Below are positions 22,499 to 30,628 of a stretch of DNA of 33,223 nucleotides, piece after piece. This stretch comes from a virus, in IMG/VR virus record IMGVR_UViG_3300042328_000040, positions 1 through 33,223 of that record; one strand, given 5' to 3'. The notes beneath the pieces were generated by a model that worked only from the letters and a program-made list of their open reading frames with translations, searched no databases and was not told the origin of the DNA. The position numbers were made by a program, and so were the translations under genes. Each line of letters begins with the position of its first letter. Positions within the stretch are counted from its first letter, which is position 1.

Positions 22499-23680
22499 AT
22501 GGCAGAAGCTAAACGATTATTTGGTCCAACAGTTGAAGAGTTAAATGCTCAATTAAAAGCAGATCAATCAGCATTCATGGAACGAGCTGCACAACTTGGT
22601 CCTGATTATGCTGCTGGTGCAGGTGTGGGGAGCCTACTAGGTGGTGTAGTAGGTAAAATGTTTGGTATTGAGAATCCACAACTTAAGAGGGCTAGGACTC
22701 TAGAAGAGATTCAGAAAAAGATTCATGCTGATAATCCAGGTCTTAAGGACAAAGGTGCTTACTATGATATAGCTGCATCTTATCTAGCTGAAATCCCTGG
22801 TTTTGAGAATGAAGTTATGCAAGCACAAGAAATGGCTAATGAATACAGATTGTCTGAGGAAGGTAGAGCTTTAGATACTGAATATAAACAAGCTCAGATT
22901 GGTAATCTTAAATCAGAAGCTGAAGCTAGACTTTTACCTAAACCTTACGAAGTTAAATCTCCTATTGGTAAACTACGTGCTGATTTAGCTTATGCTAAAG
23001 CTAATGGAGATACTGATACTGTTAAAGCAATTGAAGCAGAGATAGCTGCTGAAGCTCAAAGTAAATTACCTAAAGTAGAAGATAAAGTAGATAGACTTAT
23101 ATATGATGGTTTAGTTAAACAGTATGGTGGTGATGAAACTAAAGCTGCTAATACGTTTAGTAGAATATCAGTTAATCAGAAGAAAGAAATAGCTAGAGCA
23201 GGAGCTGGAGATTCTTTAACTAAAGCTTTAGAAGTAATAAAAAAACAATCAGAAGTACAAGATAGACAAGCTTCTATTAAAACAGTAGATACTAAACTTT
23301 ATACTGAGAATTTAGCTGCACAACTTAATGAAACTTATCCTGATGTTTCTGAGGCAGAACAAGCTAAGATGTTGACTGATTACAAGAATGCTAAGAAGCA
23401 TGCTCTTAGAAGTGGATACTCTGAAGATGAAGCTGAAGCTTATGCTGAGGAGCGTATCTCTAAAGGAATTATGGTAGAAAAAGGTCGCTTTATGGATAGC
23501 ACTGTTTACAAAAGCAGTCCGTTAACTAAAATACAGGAATCACCTGTTGCAGAAACTCCAGCTAAAGGTGTTTCTAAAGTACCTATGGCAAATGGAGCAA
23601 TTGATGCAAATGCTCTTAAATCTGGAGTAAATTATGAAGGTTTAGGTACTTGGGATGCTAAATCTAAGACTTTTAAATAA
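22499..23680 (+). CDS. internal virion protein, 393 aa
   Basis: The N-terminal 60 residues carry a Gly-rich hydrophobic part (GAGVGSLLGGVVGKMFG) that might insert into membranes. Most of the remainder is charged helix. The last 60 residues are less ordered. Position between two other ejection-type proteins suggests the middle component of the T7-type ejectosome. No transglycosylase motif is seen. AGGATAAATT precedes the ATG. Confidence 0.7.
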   Translation: MAEAKRLFGPTVEELNAQLKADQSAFMERAAQLGPDYAAGAGVGSLLGGVVGKMFGIENPQLKRARTLEEIQKKIHADNPGLKDKGAYYDIAASYLAEIPGFENEVMQAQEMANEYRLSEEGRALDTEYKQAQIGNLKSEAEARLLPKPYEVKSPIGKLRADLAYAKANGDTDTVKAIEAEIAAEAQSKLPKVEDKVDRLIYDGLVKQYGGDETKAANTFSRISVNQKKEIARAGAGDSLTKALEVIKKQSEVQDRQASIKTVDTKLYTENLAAQLNETYPDVSEAEQAKMLTDYKNAKKHALRSGYSEDEAEAYAEERISKGIMVEKGRFMDSTVYKSSPLTKIQESPVAETPAKGVSKVPMANGAIDANALKSGVNYEGLGTWDAKSKTFK

Positions 23681-23688
23681 GGTATATT

Positions 23689-26600
23689 ATGGCACTTACG
23701 TTAGAACAAGCTAATGCTCAATTAGCCACTACATCTGAAAGAAAGCCAATATCACTAGATGAAGCTAATTTACGAGTATCTACTACTACTGAAACTAAAA
23801 AACCTATAACTCTAGAGGAGGCTAACCGTACTCTTAAAACAGTACCTATTACTTCTAAGGCACCTAGTGAATTAGAGAAAGGAACTGCTAAAGCTATTGA
23901 AGGAGTTGCTGGTGAATCTTTAGCTTTAGCTAATTTAGTTGCTTCTGCTCCTGAGTTCGTTATGGCTACTGGATTTACAGTATTAGATGCTCTTACTCAA
24001 GTTCCTTCTGCTTTAGTTGATGGTTCGGGTATTGATTGGAAGAGATCTAGGGAAACTGGTCAACGAGTAGCTAAACCTTTTGGTGTAGTAAGTCAAGGTC
24101 TTAATAAGCTAACTGATCTTACTAAGGGATCAGAATTAGACTTATCTAAAGCTATGGAAGAGTCTAAAGTAAATGAAGGCATGGCTGCTTTATCTACAGG
24201 TATACAGAAAGGTGCAGCTGCTACAGAAAAAGCTACTGGTATTCCTAAAGAAGCTGTAGAAACTTTTGCAGATGTTTTGATGGTTCTAGGAGTACCTGGA
24301 GCTAGGTCTATTAAGACTAAAGTATCTGAAGTGTTATCTCGTCCTACCTCTAAAAGTATTGCTGACTACCAGAATACAGTTAAAGCTAACTTAGGGTATC
24401 AAAAACCTAATAGAATCATGGAGTTTAATAATACTCTTTTAGATACTGTTGATACTCCTAAAGTACTTCCTAAAACAATTGAAGATCACAATAGCCTTCA
24501 AGAAGGGTTTATTGAATTACAAGGTCGTGCTGCTGCTGATAATAGTATAGCTCTTAAATTAGATGCTGAATTAAAAGATATCTCTCCAGAAACTCAAAAT
24601 AAATTTAGACAAGAGTTAGAAAAAGAGCGAGTAAATGCTGAAGAGTTTGAGACTAAGATGACTAGTCTAGAGTCTCGTCATGCATTCTTAGTAGAAGAAT
24701 TAAATACTGCCAATAAAGCTAGACGAGAAGGCACTGTTGCTTACTCTCGTGATGGAACTCGTCTATTAGATCCAGTTCAGATTACTGAACAGATCAAGAG
24801 AACTAGAGAAGATGCTATTAGATTAAGTAAAGAACCTAAAAAGTTTGTAGAACTTAATCCAGCAGAGTCTGCTTTGTATCATTTAGTCCCTTATAAACAA
24901 GTAGCTAAATCTAAAGAATTAATTCAAAAGTTAATAGAGAAAGGTAGACTTGAAGATATACCTATGTCTGCTGAGTTTGCTCCTCGTAGACGTCTTCCTG
25001 CAAAGCCTAAAGGTTTTATTGAATCTCTTACTAAAGATACAAGTGCTTTAGATAAAGATTATGCTACTCCTGATGCAGCTGAAAGACGTACTTTGTTTGT
25101 TTTAGAGAATAAGTTAGGCTCTCGTAAGGTAGTTACTGAAAGTAATGGTAACATACTACAAGTCTATAAACAAAAGATGACTGCTTTAGGTAAGGTTCCT
25201 GCAGAAGGACTTGTTCCTGGAACTAAAATAGGTAACTCTATTGTTAAAGAAGCTACTCAAGCTGAGATAGTACGACATACAGGTAAAGAGTTTAGTAATA
25301 ATACCACAATGTCTACCACTCAATCTCTTGCAGAGACTAGAGAATTAGCTAGGACTACTGAGTATATTGAGAACTGGATGGAGACCGATCACTTTAAAGA
25401 TAATGCAGTTAAGTTAATTGAAAATCAAGGTGTTCCTGAAGGATATATTGTACCTGAGGGAATTAGCAATAGAACTCCTCAACTTAGAAATTATGCCTTT
25501 AAACCTGAAACTGCTTATCTATTAGAAGATTTTAATCGAGTTGTATCTCCTACTGCTCTTACTAAAGGTAGTGATCTTATAGTTAAGACTATGATGATTC
25601 TACCATTTAAACACATGCACAATGAGTTGTATCACTGGTATGTTACAAGGGGTGCTAGTAAGTTTGCTTCTCCTAAAGCTTGGGTAGATCTAGTAGCTAC
25701 AATGGGTGAGGCATATAGTGAGGTTGTTACTCAAGGTCCTAAGTATCAACAATTACTTAGAGAAGGTGGTTCTTTAATGTCTGATAGGTCTAGAAACCTA
25801 CCTGCAATGGAAGAGGCTCTTCGTAAAGGTACAGTAGAGTTACTTAAAGATAAGAACTTTAGAGAGATTGCTAAACTCACAGGAAGAACTCCTGCTGATA
25901 TGATGAATGCTGTATCTAGATTTTCTAACAAGGCTATGTGGACTACTCGTGATATTCTTTATATGCAACTTGCATTAGAGAAAGGGTACAATGCTAAACC
26001 TGGAGAGTATGTAGGAATTAAAGAAGCAGCTAGAGATGTAGAACGTCACATGCCTTCTTATCGATTACCTACTAAGATTCTAGGATCTAGAGGTTTACAG
26101 AAAGTCTTAAATAATAAGAATTGGTTTATCTTTGCTCGATATAAACATGGTATGTTATCTTCAGGTTTAAATACTGTAAAAGATATAGCTATGTTAGATA
26201 AGACAGCTCCTAAATCTAAACAGATTAGAGATGGTGTAGATTCTGCTATTGCTACTGCAGTTGCCTTAAGTATTGTGTACCCAGTACTAGATGACTTTTA
26301 CACACGGTTGTTTAACAAAACTGCTGAGGTACGTCGTCCTGGATTTGCACATGTTCTCTCTACTGTAGGATCAGTTGCTACTGCTGAGAAAGATCCTTTT
26401 GCTTTACTTTCTGTAGTTGCTACTATGAATCCTATTTTACAAATGTTTGTAGAGACTGCTGCAGGATATGAATTGTATAACAGACAACCTATTTATTACT
26501 TAAATGATAAAGCTAAAGTTATTTGGGCAGATTATAGAAAATATCTACTTAAGAAAATTCCTATGCTAAGTGATATGACTCGTGCCAATGAAGAAGTTGG

Positions 26601-26742
26601 AGGAGGAGCTGGAGAATTTGCTAGGAATATGTTTGATATTAACACTAAATCTTACAAAGAAAAAGCTCAAGCTAAAGAAAGAGCAGCAATTCGTAAGACA
26701 GCATCTAAAAACAGAGAAAAAGAGTATGAGGAAGAGAATTAG
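23689..26742 (+). CDS. large internal virion protein, 1017 aa
   Basis: The longest gene in the window and the last of the late arm. The N-terminus has three imperfect copies of a LTLEQAN/ISLDEAN/ITLEEAN unit in the first 50 residues. Hydrophobic stretches occur near 75-110 and 860-880. The rest is mainly long charged helices. Size and position match the large ejection protein (T7 gp16-like or gp15-like role) that forms the trans-envelope channel. I see no lytic transglycosylase motif. It ends 122 bases before pqqA, which faces it. Confidence 0.75.
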   Translation: MALTLEQANAQLATTSERKPISLDEANLRVSTTTETKKPITLEEANRTLKTVPITSKAPSELEKGTAKAIEGVAGESLALANLVASAPEFVMATGFTVLDALTQVPSALVDGSGIDWKRSRETGQRVAKPFGVVSQGLNKLTDLTKGSELDLSKAMEESKVNEGMAALSTGIQKGAAATEKATGIPKEAVETFADVLMVLGVPGARSIKTKVSEVLSRPTSKSIADYQNTVKANLGYQKPNRIMEFNNTLLDTVDTPKVLPKTIEDHNSLQEGFIELQGRAAADNSIALKLDAELKDISPETQNKFRQELEKERVNAEEFETKMTSLESRHAFLVEELNTANKARREGTVAYSRDGTRLLDPVQITEQIKRTREDAIRLSKEPKKFVELNPAESALYHLVPYKQVAKSKELIQKLIEKGRLEDIPMSAEFAPRRRLPAKPKGFIESLTKDTSALDKDYATPDAAERRTLFVLENKLGSRKVVTESNGNILQVYKQKMTALGKVPAEGLVPGTKIGNSIVKEATQAEIVRHTGKEFSNNTTMSTTQSLAETRELARTTEYIENWMETDHFKDNAVKLIENQGVPEGYIVPEGISNRTPQLRNYAFKPETAYLLEDFNRVVSPTALTKGSDLIVKTMMILPFKHMHNELYHWYVTRGASKFASPKAWVDLVATMGEAYSEVVTQGPKYQQLLREGGSLMSDRSRNLPAMEEALRKGTVELLKDKNFREIAKLTGRTPADMMNAVSRFSNKAMWTTRDILYMQLALEKGYNAKPGEYVGIKEAARDVERHMPSYRLPTKILGSRGLQKVLNNKNWFIFARYKHGMLSSGLNTVKDIAMLDKTAPKSKQIRDGVDSAIATAVALSIVYPVLDDFYTRLFNKTAEVRRPGFAHVLSTVGSVATAEKDPFALLSVVATMNPILQMFVETAAGYELYNRQPIYYLNDKAKVIWADYRKYLLKKIPMLSDMTRANEEVGGGAGEFARNMFDINTKSYKEKAQAKERAAIRKTASKNREKEYEEEN

Positions 26743-26756
26743 CTAGAAAACGACCT

Positions 26757-26840
26757 CTAGAATCGAGCTACAACGCATTTAAATTATAAGTTGATATACT
26801 TGTATCAAAATATACCTTAAACTCGTTGTAGCTTCTTCTA
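26757..26840. other. nested hairpins between the converging arms
   Basis: AGCTACAACG (26766-26775) pairs with CGTTGTAGCT (26824-26833), and after a small internal loop CTAGA (26757-26761) can pair with TCTAG (26836-26840). Inside is a second stem TTGATA/TATCAA (26791-26808). There is no T-run on either strand. It lies after the late arm and 24 bases after pqqA, so it may act as a bidirectional mRNA 3' end, processing or stabilising structure. Confidence 0.65.
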
Positions 26841-26863
26841 GTAGTGTCTATGACGATTTGACC

Positions 26864-26935
26864 CTATTTATTCATTACGTACATTGTAACTTCAAAGCCA
26901 AAGCGCATTTCTGTTGCTGATGGTGATTTCCACAT
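26864..26935 (-). CDS. pqqA: PqqA-like PQQ precursor peptide, 23 aa
   Basis: ATG 26935 has AAGGAG six bases upstream. The peptide begins MWK, has P5, R11 and G13, E15-V16-T17-M18-Y19, and ends N22-K23. In characterised PqqA peptides (23 residues in Klebsiella and Pseudomonas) M-W, P5, R11, G13, E15-V-T and Y19 are conserved, and the radical SAM enzyme PqqE with PqqD joins Glu15 to Tyr19, which together become pyrroloquinoline quinone. Both are present at exact spacing. No pqqB, C, D or E is in the window, so host enzymes would be needed. A promoter-like inverted repeat lies upstream and hairpins downstream. It is too short for ordinary gene finders. Processing by the host is inference. Confidence 0.9.
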   Translation of the reverse strand: MWKSPSATEMRFGFEVTMYVMNK

Positions 26936-26957
26936 AACATACTCCTTAATATATACT

Positions 26958-27008
26958 ACACAAAATAGTTTGTCTGTAATATTTATTGATTTATTACACA
27001 CAAAATAG
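26958..27008. repeat. two direct 11-base repeats in the pqqA leader
   Basis: ACACAAAATAG occurs at 26958-26968 and 26998-27008, 40 bases apart, between the promoter-like sequence and the pqqA RBS. This may be a binding site for a regulator or chance in AT-rich DNA. Confidence 0.35.
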
Positions 27009-27014
27009 CATAAA

Positions 27015-27048
27015 CTTATACTATACTAGTATTATAGCATAGTATAAG
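27015..27048 (-). promoter_or_regulatory. extended -10 promoter inside a perfect inverted repeat, upstream of pqqA
   Basis: On the minus strand TGCTATAAT (27039-27031) is an extended -10 box. The expected -35 is poor. CTTATACTAT (27015-27024) and ATAGTATAAG (27039-27048) form a perfect 10-bp inverted repeat around it, like an operator. The 12 bases TATGCTATAATA are identical to the leftward early promoter. The start of transcription would be about 88 bases before pqqA. Confidence 0.6.
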
Positions 27049-27070
27049 CTTTTAGCACTACGTATTAGTA

Positions 27071-27232
27071 TTAACTTTCCATAATGTATTTACTGAATAC
27101 TAACCTCAGTATACCCACATGAAGTACGACTACCCATTTTAGATTATCACCTTTGACATCGAAATCCTGATTGTCCATAATCTCAGCACCAAAGGCTAAA
27201 CCACCTATTGTTTCCCATGTAAATTCTATCAT
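27071..27232 (-). CDS. small hypothetical protein, 53 aa
   Basis: ATG 27232 overlaps the ribonucleotide reductase stop as ATGA, with AGGAG about 12 bases upstream. It opens with MIEFTWETIGGLAFGAEIMD, followed by an acidic turn and KWVVVLHVGILRLVFSKY, a hydrophobic strand or helix. No family is recognised. Coupling to the reductase suggests co-expression. Confidence 0.6.
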   Translation of the reverse strand: MIEFTWETIGGLAFGAEIMDNQDFDVKGDNLKWVVVLHVGILRLVFSKYIMES

Positions 27233-29100
27233 ATCTCACATACTCCTGATACACACGCTAGTTGTTGGGCACCTTCAGTATTATCATCGAGTTCTATAAA
27301 ATCACTCCAATCAATATTTGTTGGCATTTCACTTAGTAACTTATGATAAGTCTCTTCATCGATATCTTCGTAAGGAGCCTGTACATAAGTATGGTTTGAG
27401 TGAGGTAAGAAAGACACACCACTTACTTCATCAAAGTATTTCCAAACCCAAGCACCTACTTCAACCCACTCCTCATCTTTTACTGAGATAGTGACTGAGG
27501 GTTTGTGTTCACACCAGTGACGCTGATAGATTAACCACAACTCTAACTGTTCAATAGCTGACTTAGAGTTACGAGTAATAGCACCAGTAGGAGCCTTCAT
27601 AGGGAAGCCAAAGACAGCAGTTGAATCAGGTCTAAATGCTTCATCTTCTACTGGAACACCTTTACTTTTTAGATATTCGTAGATCGGATCCTTTTTATCC
27701 ATACGAATACGTCGTAAGTAGTAATCGTTGTGTCGAGCATGAATGCCACTAGCACTGTCCACCAACTGAGAGACTGTACCTGAAGGCTTAACAGCAGTGA
27801 TAGCAGTAGAAGCAGGAATACCAAGTTTTTCAGCAAGTTCCTCATTTGTTTTCCTAGCAACATCTCGTAAGTATTCTAAAGCAGAAGGTAAAGGATCAGA
27901 AGTAAACTCACAATCCATGATACCTGTTAAACTAACACCTAACAAACGTTCTTCTGAAGTGTTAGCTACCCACTCTTCACTCAAGAATTGAAACTTATTG
28001 AGAGTAGATTGAATAGTACCTAGAACAGAAGCTAACTTAACTTTACGTTCAAGAGATTCGAGTGTATCCCCGTTCCGTACAACCACTTCCGTAAGATTGC
28101 AGAACTGTTTATCACGGAGGATAATCTCTGAGCATGGATTGGTTCCGTAGCTGTGATCTTTAGAACGTCGTCCCCACTTAGCAGCTTGAGTTTGAGCAGC
28201 AATACGATTAAATATTCCTCGTTCACCTGACTTTGATTTAACCAGAGATAACCATTCTTCCATGAAAGTCTCACTATCTGGTCGTTCTGTGTAGGCAACT
28301 GAGTTGTTAGCAAGTCCTCGGTGTGGATTATCATTATACCATGCTCCCATTTTAGCTTCACGCATACGACGATCTGTAAGATTAGAGAGGGAGATTAGAG
28401 CACTGCGACGTACCCCACCTACCACAACAATCTCACCTACCATACACATTATGTCGTGTACTTCAATACTAGTGAGTTTTCGTCCACTAGCTTCTTTAAA
28501 CGATTTAATCGTGAAGTCAAAGAGTCGTTTAAGAGGCTCAGGTCCTGATGCTCTTCCACCAAAAACTTTAAGTCTTGCTCCAGCTGGTCGAATCTTTGAG
28601 TAATCAATCTTAGGGATATCTCCCTCCCAGAGAGAAGAGAGAAGCTTTTTGAATCCTTTTGCCCATCCAAGTTTGCTGTCTTGTACAAAGATGACATCAT
28701 CTACCTCACGTAATTTCTCAGGAATAGCTGGTAACTTACTGACTTCTTGACGTTCACAACTAAAGCCTACACCAGTACCATTCATAAGAATGTATAGAGC
28801 TTCGCTAAACGCTCGTTTGTTGTTGACTGCTAGGTAACTACAGTTATAAGCTGCAATGTTATCTCGCTCTACTGCTTCACCTGCTGACATCATAAGACGC
28901 ATAGAAGGCATTACTTCTAGATTTAGAATAGAGGCTCTTAGTTCATCATAAGGTATCTCTACATCTTTAGTTTGTGTCTTTAGGTATGTGATAAGACGAT
29001 CTACTGTCTCTTCCCATGACTCACGACGTTGTTCCTTATCTAGGTAGCGAGAGTATCGACTACGATGGATAATGGATTGATAGATACTTGGTAGTTCCAT
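27229..29100 (-). CDS. nrdJ: class II (B12-dependent) ribonucleotide reductase, 623 aa
   Basis: It makes deoxyribonucleotides for phage DNA with adenosylcobalamin as radical source, without oxygen need or a small subunit. Landmarks are the substrate-region Cys (C87 in NCSYL and C115 in GFSCE), the conserved NPCSE (321-325) with thiyl radical Cys323, the second active-site Cys334 in FCNLTE, and a C-terminal redox pair C616/C621 (CVSGVC). No second NrdB-like gene is nearby. Length and the N-terminal arrangement suit monomeric class II enzymes. GAGGATAACTA precedes ATG 29100. Host supply of cobalamin would be needed. Confidence 0.92.
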   Translation of the reverse strand: MELPSIYQSIIHRSRYSRYLDKEQRRESWEETVDRLITYLKTQTKDVEIPYDELRASILNLEVMPSMRLMMSAGEAVERDNIAAYNCSYLAVNNKRAFSEALYILMNGTGVGFSCERQEVSKLPAIPEKLREVDDVIFVQDSKLGWAKGFKKLLSSLWEGDIPKIDYSKIRPAGARLKVFGGRASGPEPLKRLFDFTIKSFKEASGRKLTSIEVHDIMCMVGEIVVVGGVRRSALISLSNLTDRRMREAKMGAWYNDNPHRGLANNSVAYTERPDSETFMEEWLSLVKSKSGERGIFNRIAAQTQAAKWGRRSKDHSYGTNPCSEIILRDKQFCNLTEVVVRNGDTLESLERKVKLASVLGTIQSTLNKFQFLSEEWVANTSEERLLGVSLTGIMDCEFTSDPLPSALEYLRDVARKTNEELAEKLGIPASTAITAVKPSGTVSQLVDSASGIHARHNDYYLRRIRMDKKDPIYEYLKSKGVPVEDEAFRPDSTAVFGFPMKAPTGAITRNSKSAIEQLELWLIYQRHWCEHKPSVTISVKDEEWVEVGAWVWKYFDEVSGVSFLPHSNHTYVQAPYEDIDEETYHKLLSEMPTNIDWSDFIELDDNTEGAQQLACVSGVCEI

Positions 29101-29172
29101 TAGTTATCCTCATTGTTATATGGTACATTATAGAGATTAATGGGAGGAAGAGTCAGTTCCCCCCATACTATG

Positions 29173-29364
29173 CTACTTCTTTTTAGAATTGAATAGTTCT
29201 TCATCACTTGGATTGCTATGACCGACCCTGCTATCTGCAATGTCCAGTGCCGTACTATCTAGCTCATCGACTTGCTTCTTAAAGATTAGATCAAAGTTAT
29301 CCTCAAACTGTTTATTGTTAGTCCTACTGATTATCTTATCACCTGTGATATCGTTTCTACTCAT
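29173..29364 (-). CDS. small hypothetical protein, 63 aa
   Basis: ATG 29364 has GGAG 9 bases upstream, within the end of the previous gene. A TTG two codons earlier would sit too close to this RBS. The protein is hydrophilic with mixed charge (SRNDITGDKIISRTNNKQF at the start, and a SNPSDEELFNSKKK tail). It has no membrane segment or known motif. It lies between small operon genes and nrdJ. Confidence 0.5.
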   Translation of the reverse strand: MSRNDITGDKIISRTNNKQFEDNFDLIFKKQVDELDSTALDIADSRVGHSNPSDEELFNSKKK

Positions 29365-29533
29365 CTTCAAACTCTCCTAATATAAGTTCATCTAAAATTT
29401 GTGCATACTTAGCTTCAAGTTTATCTTCGAAAGCATTGACTAGATCCCAAGTAGTTAGTCCTAGTAAATCAACTAAGTCAAACTCTGTTATCTGCTCTGC
29501 TACTTTCTCTTTTAACTCATTTAACGTCAACAT
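29357..29533 (-). CDS. small acidic helical protein, 58 aa
   Basis: ATG 29533 with AAGGAG 7 bases upstream. The sequence (LKEKVAEQITEFDLVDLLGL, then DLVNAFEDKLEAKYAQILDEL) predicts two acidic helices. Similar short acidic proteins are common in phage replication operons. No function is known. Its two ends overlap the neighbouring genes. Confidence 0.6.
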   Translation of the reverse strand: MLTLNELKEKVAEQITEFDLVDLLGLTTWDLVNAFEDKLEAKYAQILDELILGEFEDE

Positions 29534-29738
29534 TTTCAAACTCCTTAACTAACTGTATGAAATGTATGGCTTTATCTAAGTCTTGTACGCCCCCTTTGTT
29601 ACGCCACCTGCAAAGATACTTAATAGCTGTTGCTTCTAGATAAGGTATCTTGTTTATATGGCAGAAATAAGCAGGTTGTATTGGAAATCCTTTGTAGTGA
29701 TCTCCTCCTACTTGTACCTCACTAGCTAACTGTTGCAT
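29517..29738 (-). CDS. DUF3310 (SaV-type) small protein, 73 aa
   Basis: Contains the DUF3310 signature: GGDHYKGFPIQPAYFCH near the N-terminus, then ATAIKYLCRWRNKGGVQDLDK and a short amphipathic end. The family is widespread in phages and often annotated as a nucleotide kinase-like protein without solid biochemical evidence. It lies in the replication and nucleotide operon. AAGGAAGAAAT precedes the ATG, which overlaps the previous gene by 17 bases. Confidence 0.85.
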   Translation of the reverse strand: MQQLASEVQVGGDHYKGFPIQPAYFCHINKIPYLEATAIKYLCRWRNKGGVQDLDKAIHFIQLVKEFENVDVK

Positions 29739-30501
29739 ATTTCTTCCTTAAGTATTTCAAACTAACTGGCATTTCATCAAAAGAACCATTGACAACATCA
29801 TGTAGAATGTAGAGACCTCTCCAATGATTGTTAGTCTGGTGATTGAGATAGTGTTCCTCATGTTCGTAGCAACTACCAGCAATCAGAGCAGTCATCTCAG
29901 AACCATCAGCACGTTTACCGTAAGCAATGTCACGACCCTGTTGATGCCCTGCTATACAAGACTGATGATGCTTAAGTAAAAGCATACGAGCAGTATTACA
30001 AGGGTTGCCCATAACTCCGCTGACGAAGTAGTGACAAAACGCAATGCCTTCGATAACAATTGGTTGAAGGAACGGAATAAATTCCCAGCCACTTTTCTCA
30101 TACTCTAAGTCCTCCAGAGAGATTAAACCATCAAGTTTAGGATCATTCTGAATAGCCCTATTGATACGATGTTCATGATTGCCACCTAGCATAACTAGAC
30201 GAGGTTTCCACCTAGCACGTTTAGTCTCAATCAGACGCTTCTGTTCCGCCCTTACGGGCGAAAGCAGAACCTTCATTGCATCTTTAGAAGCTTGGATATC
30301 AGCTTTGTAACGCTGACCTTCCATTGACTTACTACCAGCCTTATCATGAGAAGAGAGTGAAGGCATGTCAGCAAAGTCACCTAGGTGAACAATGATGTCA
30401 GGCTTCATATCTACTGCATAACGACCAATAGCATCAAGGAAAGTAAAGTCATCACCAGGTCTAATTTGAGTATCTGGAATAACCATGATACGTTTACTCA
30501 T
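29722..30501 (-). CDS. metallophosphoesterase, 259 aa
   Basis: Calcineurin-like phosphoesterase motifs are clear: D10-x-Q12 (DTQ, where the common His is Gln), GD42 (HLGDFAD), GNHEH (107-111), and later SCIAGHQQG with the GH pair. This places two metal ions for hydrolysis of phosphodiesters or phosphomonoesters. A DNA-repair or nuclease role is possible in this replication operon. ATG 30501 has GGAG 9 bases upstream. An eight-codon longer version from 30525 has no RBS. The Gln substitution may alter metal preference. Confidence 0.85.
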   Translation of the reverse strand: MSKRIMVIPDTQIRPGDDFTFLDAIGRYAVDMKPDIIVHLGDFADMPSLSSHDKAGSKSMEGQRYKADIQASKDAMKVLLSPVRAEQKRLIETKRARWKPRLVMLGGNHEHRINRAIQNDPKLDGLISLEDLEYEKSGWEFIPFLQPIVIEGIAFCHYFVSGVMGNPCNTARMLLLKHHQSCIAGHQQGRDIAYGKRADGSEMTALIAGSCYEHEEHYLNHQTNNHWRGLYILHDVVNGSFDEMPVSLKYLRKKYATVS

Positions 30502-30628
30502 TATAGTGATCTCCATTGTTACCATTCTGACCTATGTTATCGATACGATCTTCATCCCATTCATCAGCTGTATCTTCATCAATCATTTCCTCTGTTAGCT
30601 GATCGTTGGGATCTAGTGGACAACTCAT
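30494..30628 (-). CDS. tiny acidic protein, 44 aa
   Basis: A short frame with an excellent RBS (AAGGAGGTG, 9 bases before ATG 30628). The first base of its stop codon lies inside the phosphoesterase start region, and its start overlaps the end of the preceding gene. It is extremely acidic (EEMIDEDTADEWDEDRID in the middle), a composition seen in DNA-mimic inhibitors. No family is recognised. It is below common gene-length cutoffs. Confidence 0.6.
   Translation of the reverse strand: MSCPLDPNDQLTEEMIDEDTADEWDEDRIDNIGQNGNNGDHYNE

Noticed and set aside
23689-26742. Lytic transglycosylase domain in the large internal virion protein
   Set aside because: No catalytic Glu motif or typical GLMQ-type segment was seen; T7 gp16-like activity is not supported.
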